From an uncultured Pelagibacteraceae bacterium (GTDB taxonomy: Bacteria; Pseudomonadota; Alphaproteobacteria; Pelagibacterales; Pelagibacteraceae): DNA of 57,782 bases. Made by a program: the position numbers and the translations under genes. Below the pieces are notes generated by a model. That model made no database searches, had not been told where the DNA came from, and was given only the letters and a program-made list of their open reading frames with translations. Where the stretch lies: the NCBI GenBank assembly GCA_902610755.1, contig CACLWW010000006.1, positions 1 to 57,782 on the forward strand, written 5' to 3'. Shown here piece by piece: positions 57,290 through 57,782 of the stretch. Numbering within the stretch: position 1 is the stretch's first letter; each line of letters starts with the position of its first letter.

Positions 57290-57782
57290 TTTTTTCTATT
57301 TACCACAAACTCTACAGTTTCAATCAAATCTTTACTTTTATACTTACTTAAAGAAGAAATTATTCTATTTTTTAAATAAGAAGAATATTTAACAGCATTT
57401 TTATACCCGAGTAAACTTATTAAAGTCGCCTTGCCCTTTTTTTTGTCTTTTCCAGTTTTTTTTCCAATTTTTTTCTCACTTCCACTGTAATCTAGAAAAT
57501 CATCAATAATTTGAAATAAAAGTCCAATATCTAAACCTATCTTTTTAAACTGATTTATCTTCCCAAACTTATTAGCGATAATCAACGGCGCTATAGTGGA
57601 AAATGAAAAAAGTTTACCAGTTTTATTAAGCTGCATATCTATAATTTTTCTTTTACTTACTCTTTTTTTTTCAAAATTAAGATCTAAATATTGGCCCCCT
57701 GCAATTCCTAAATGGCCTGAAGTATTTGAGAGTAAATTTATTAATTTACTTTTTTTATTTTCACTAATGTTGAAACTTTTTT
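57286..57782 (-). CDS. ispA: Farnesyl diphosphate synthase (IspA), partial (N-terminus outside window)
   Basis: The C-terminal part of a short-chain polyprenyl synthase. The frame stays open to the window edge. An internal ATG at 57636 is not the start, because conserved sequence continues upstream of it ([17 protein letters not shown]). The second aspartate-rich motif is [13 protein letters not shown], followed by [20 protein letters not shown]. It supplies farnesyl diphosphate for quinones and, in this lineage, for carotenoid/retinal. It is translated with dxs. Confidence 0.93.
   Translation of the reverse strand, partial: KSFNISENKKSKLINLLSNTSGHLGIAGGQYLDLNFEKKRVSKRKIIDMQLNKTGKLFSFSTIAPLIIANKFGKINQFKKIGLDIGLLFQIIDDFLDYSGSEKKIGKKTGKDKKKGKATLISLLGYKNAVKYSSYLKNRIISSLSKYKSKDLIETVEFVVNRKK

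Noticed and set aside
57286..57636. A complete short gene starting at the ATG at 57636
   Set aside because: Conserved IspA sequence ([13 protein letters not shown]) continues upstream in frame to the window edge, so this is an internal Met.

Overview
The window reads as a streamlined, very A+T-rich alphaproteobacterial genome of the SAR11 clade (Candidatus Pelagibacter). The signs are short or absent spacers, a blue-tuned proteorhodopsin, a polyamine-type ABC transporter, an alphaproteobacterial LexA box (GAAC-N7-GAAC) and a single-cysteine DksA. Glutamine at the proteorhodopsin tuning position favours an open-ocean lineage. No insertion sequence, prophage or CRISPR array was seen, and no gene-free stretch exceeds 300 bases; the longest is about 215 bases, between proteorhodopsin and the acyl-CoA synthetase.

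Bases 1-12150 are mainly a minus-strand nitrogen and carbon scavenging region. It holds an EutA-like isomerase-family protein, a DoeA-like creatinase-fold hydrolase, potA, potD, potB, potC, a FadN-type beta-oxidation protein and, further left, agmatinase with an aldehyde dehydrogenase. A 41-codon membrane-protein gene precedes agmatinase and appears translationally coupled to it. A secreted HExxH protein and an anchored cyclophilin lie between on the plus strand. Bases 12210-14303 carry a DMT permease and an orphan branched-chain-amino-acid-type binding protein.

Bases 14311-21150 form a tight minus-strand run: psd, pssA, a glycosyltransferase-like gene, rlmE, guaB (without CBS domains), a TPR protein, guaA and panB. 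Next come icd (+), alaS and recA (-), a TolC-type exporter, a glycerate-kinase-like gene and two tandem GFA proteins. A divergent umuDC operon follows. LexA-like boxes sit in front of both recA and umuD.

Bases 31209-38812 hold a GT2/GT39 membrane glycosylation pair, dksA, a GST/ferredoxin reductase/ferredoxin operon, proteorhodopsin with its own terminator, and prpE. Bases 38819-41567 are a small surface-sugar block that is conspicuously poor in G+C.

Bases 41560-57782 are housekeeping: pyrC, ygfZ, a cupin, tRNA-Leu(GAG), nadA, nadC, ppdK, glyS, glyQ, an S49 peptidase, ispB, pdxH, aroC, dxs and the start-truncated ispA. The isoprenoid genes could feed both quinone and retinal synthesis. Convergent gene pairs across the window nearly always abut or overlap, and four share a palindromic stop (TTAA or CTAG).
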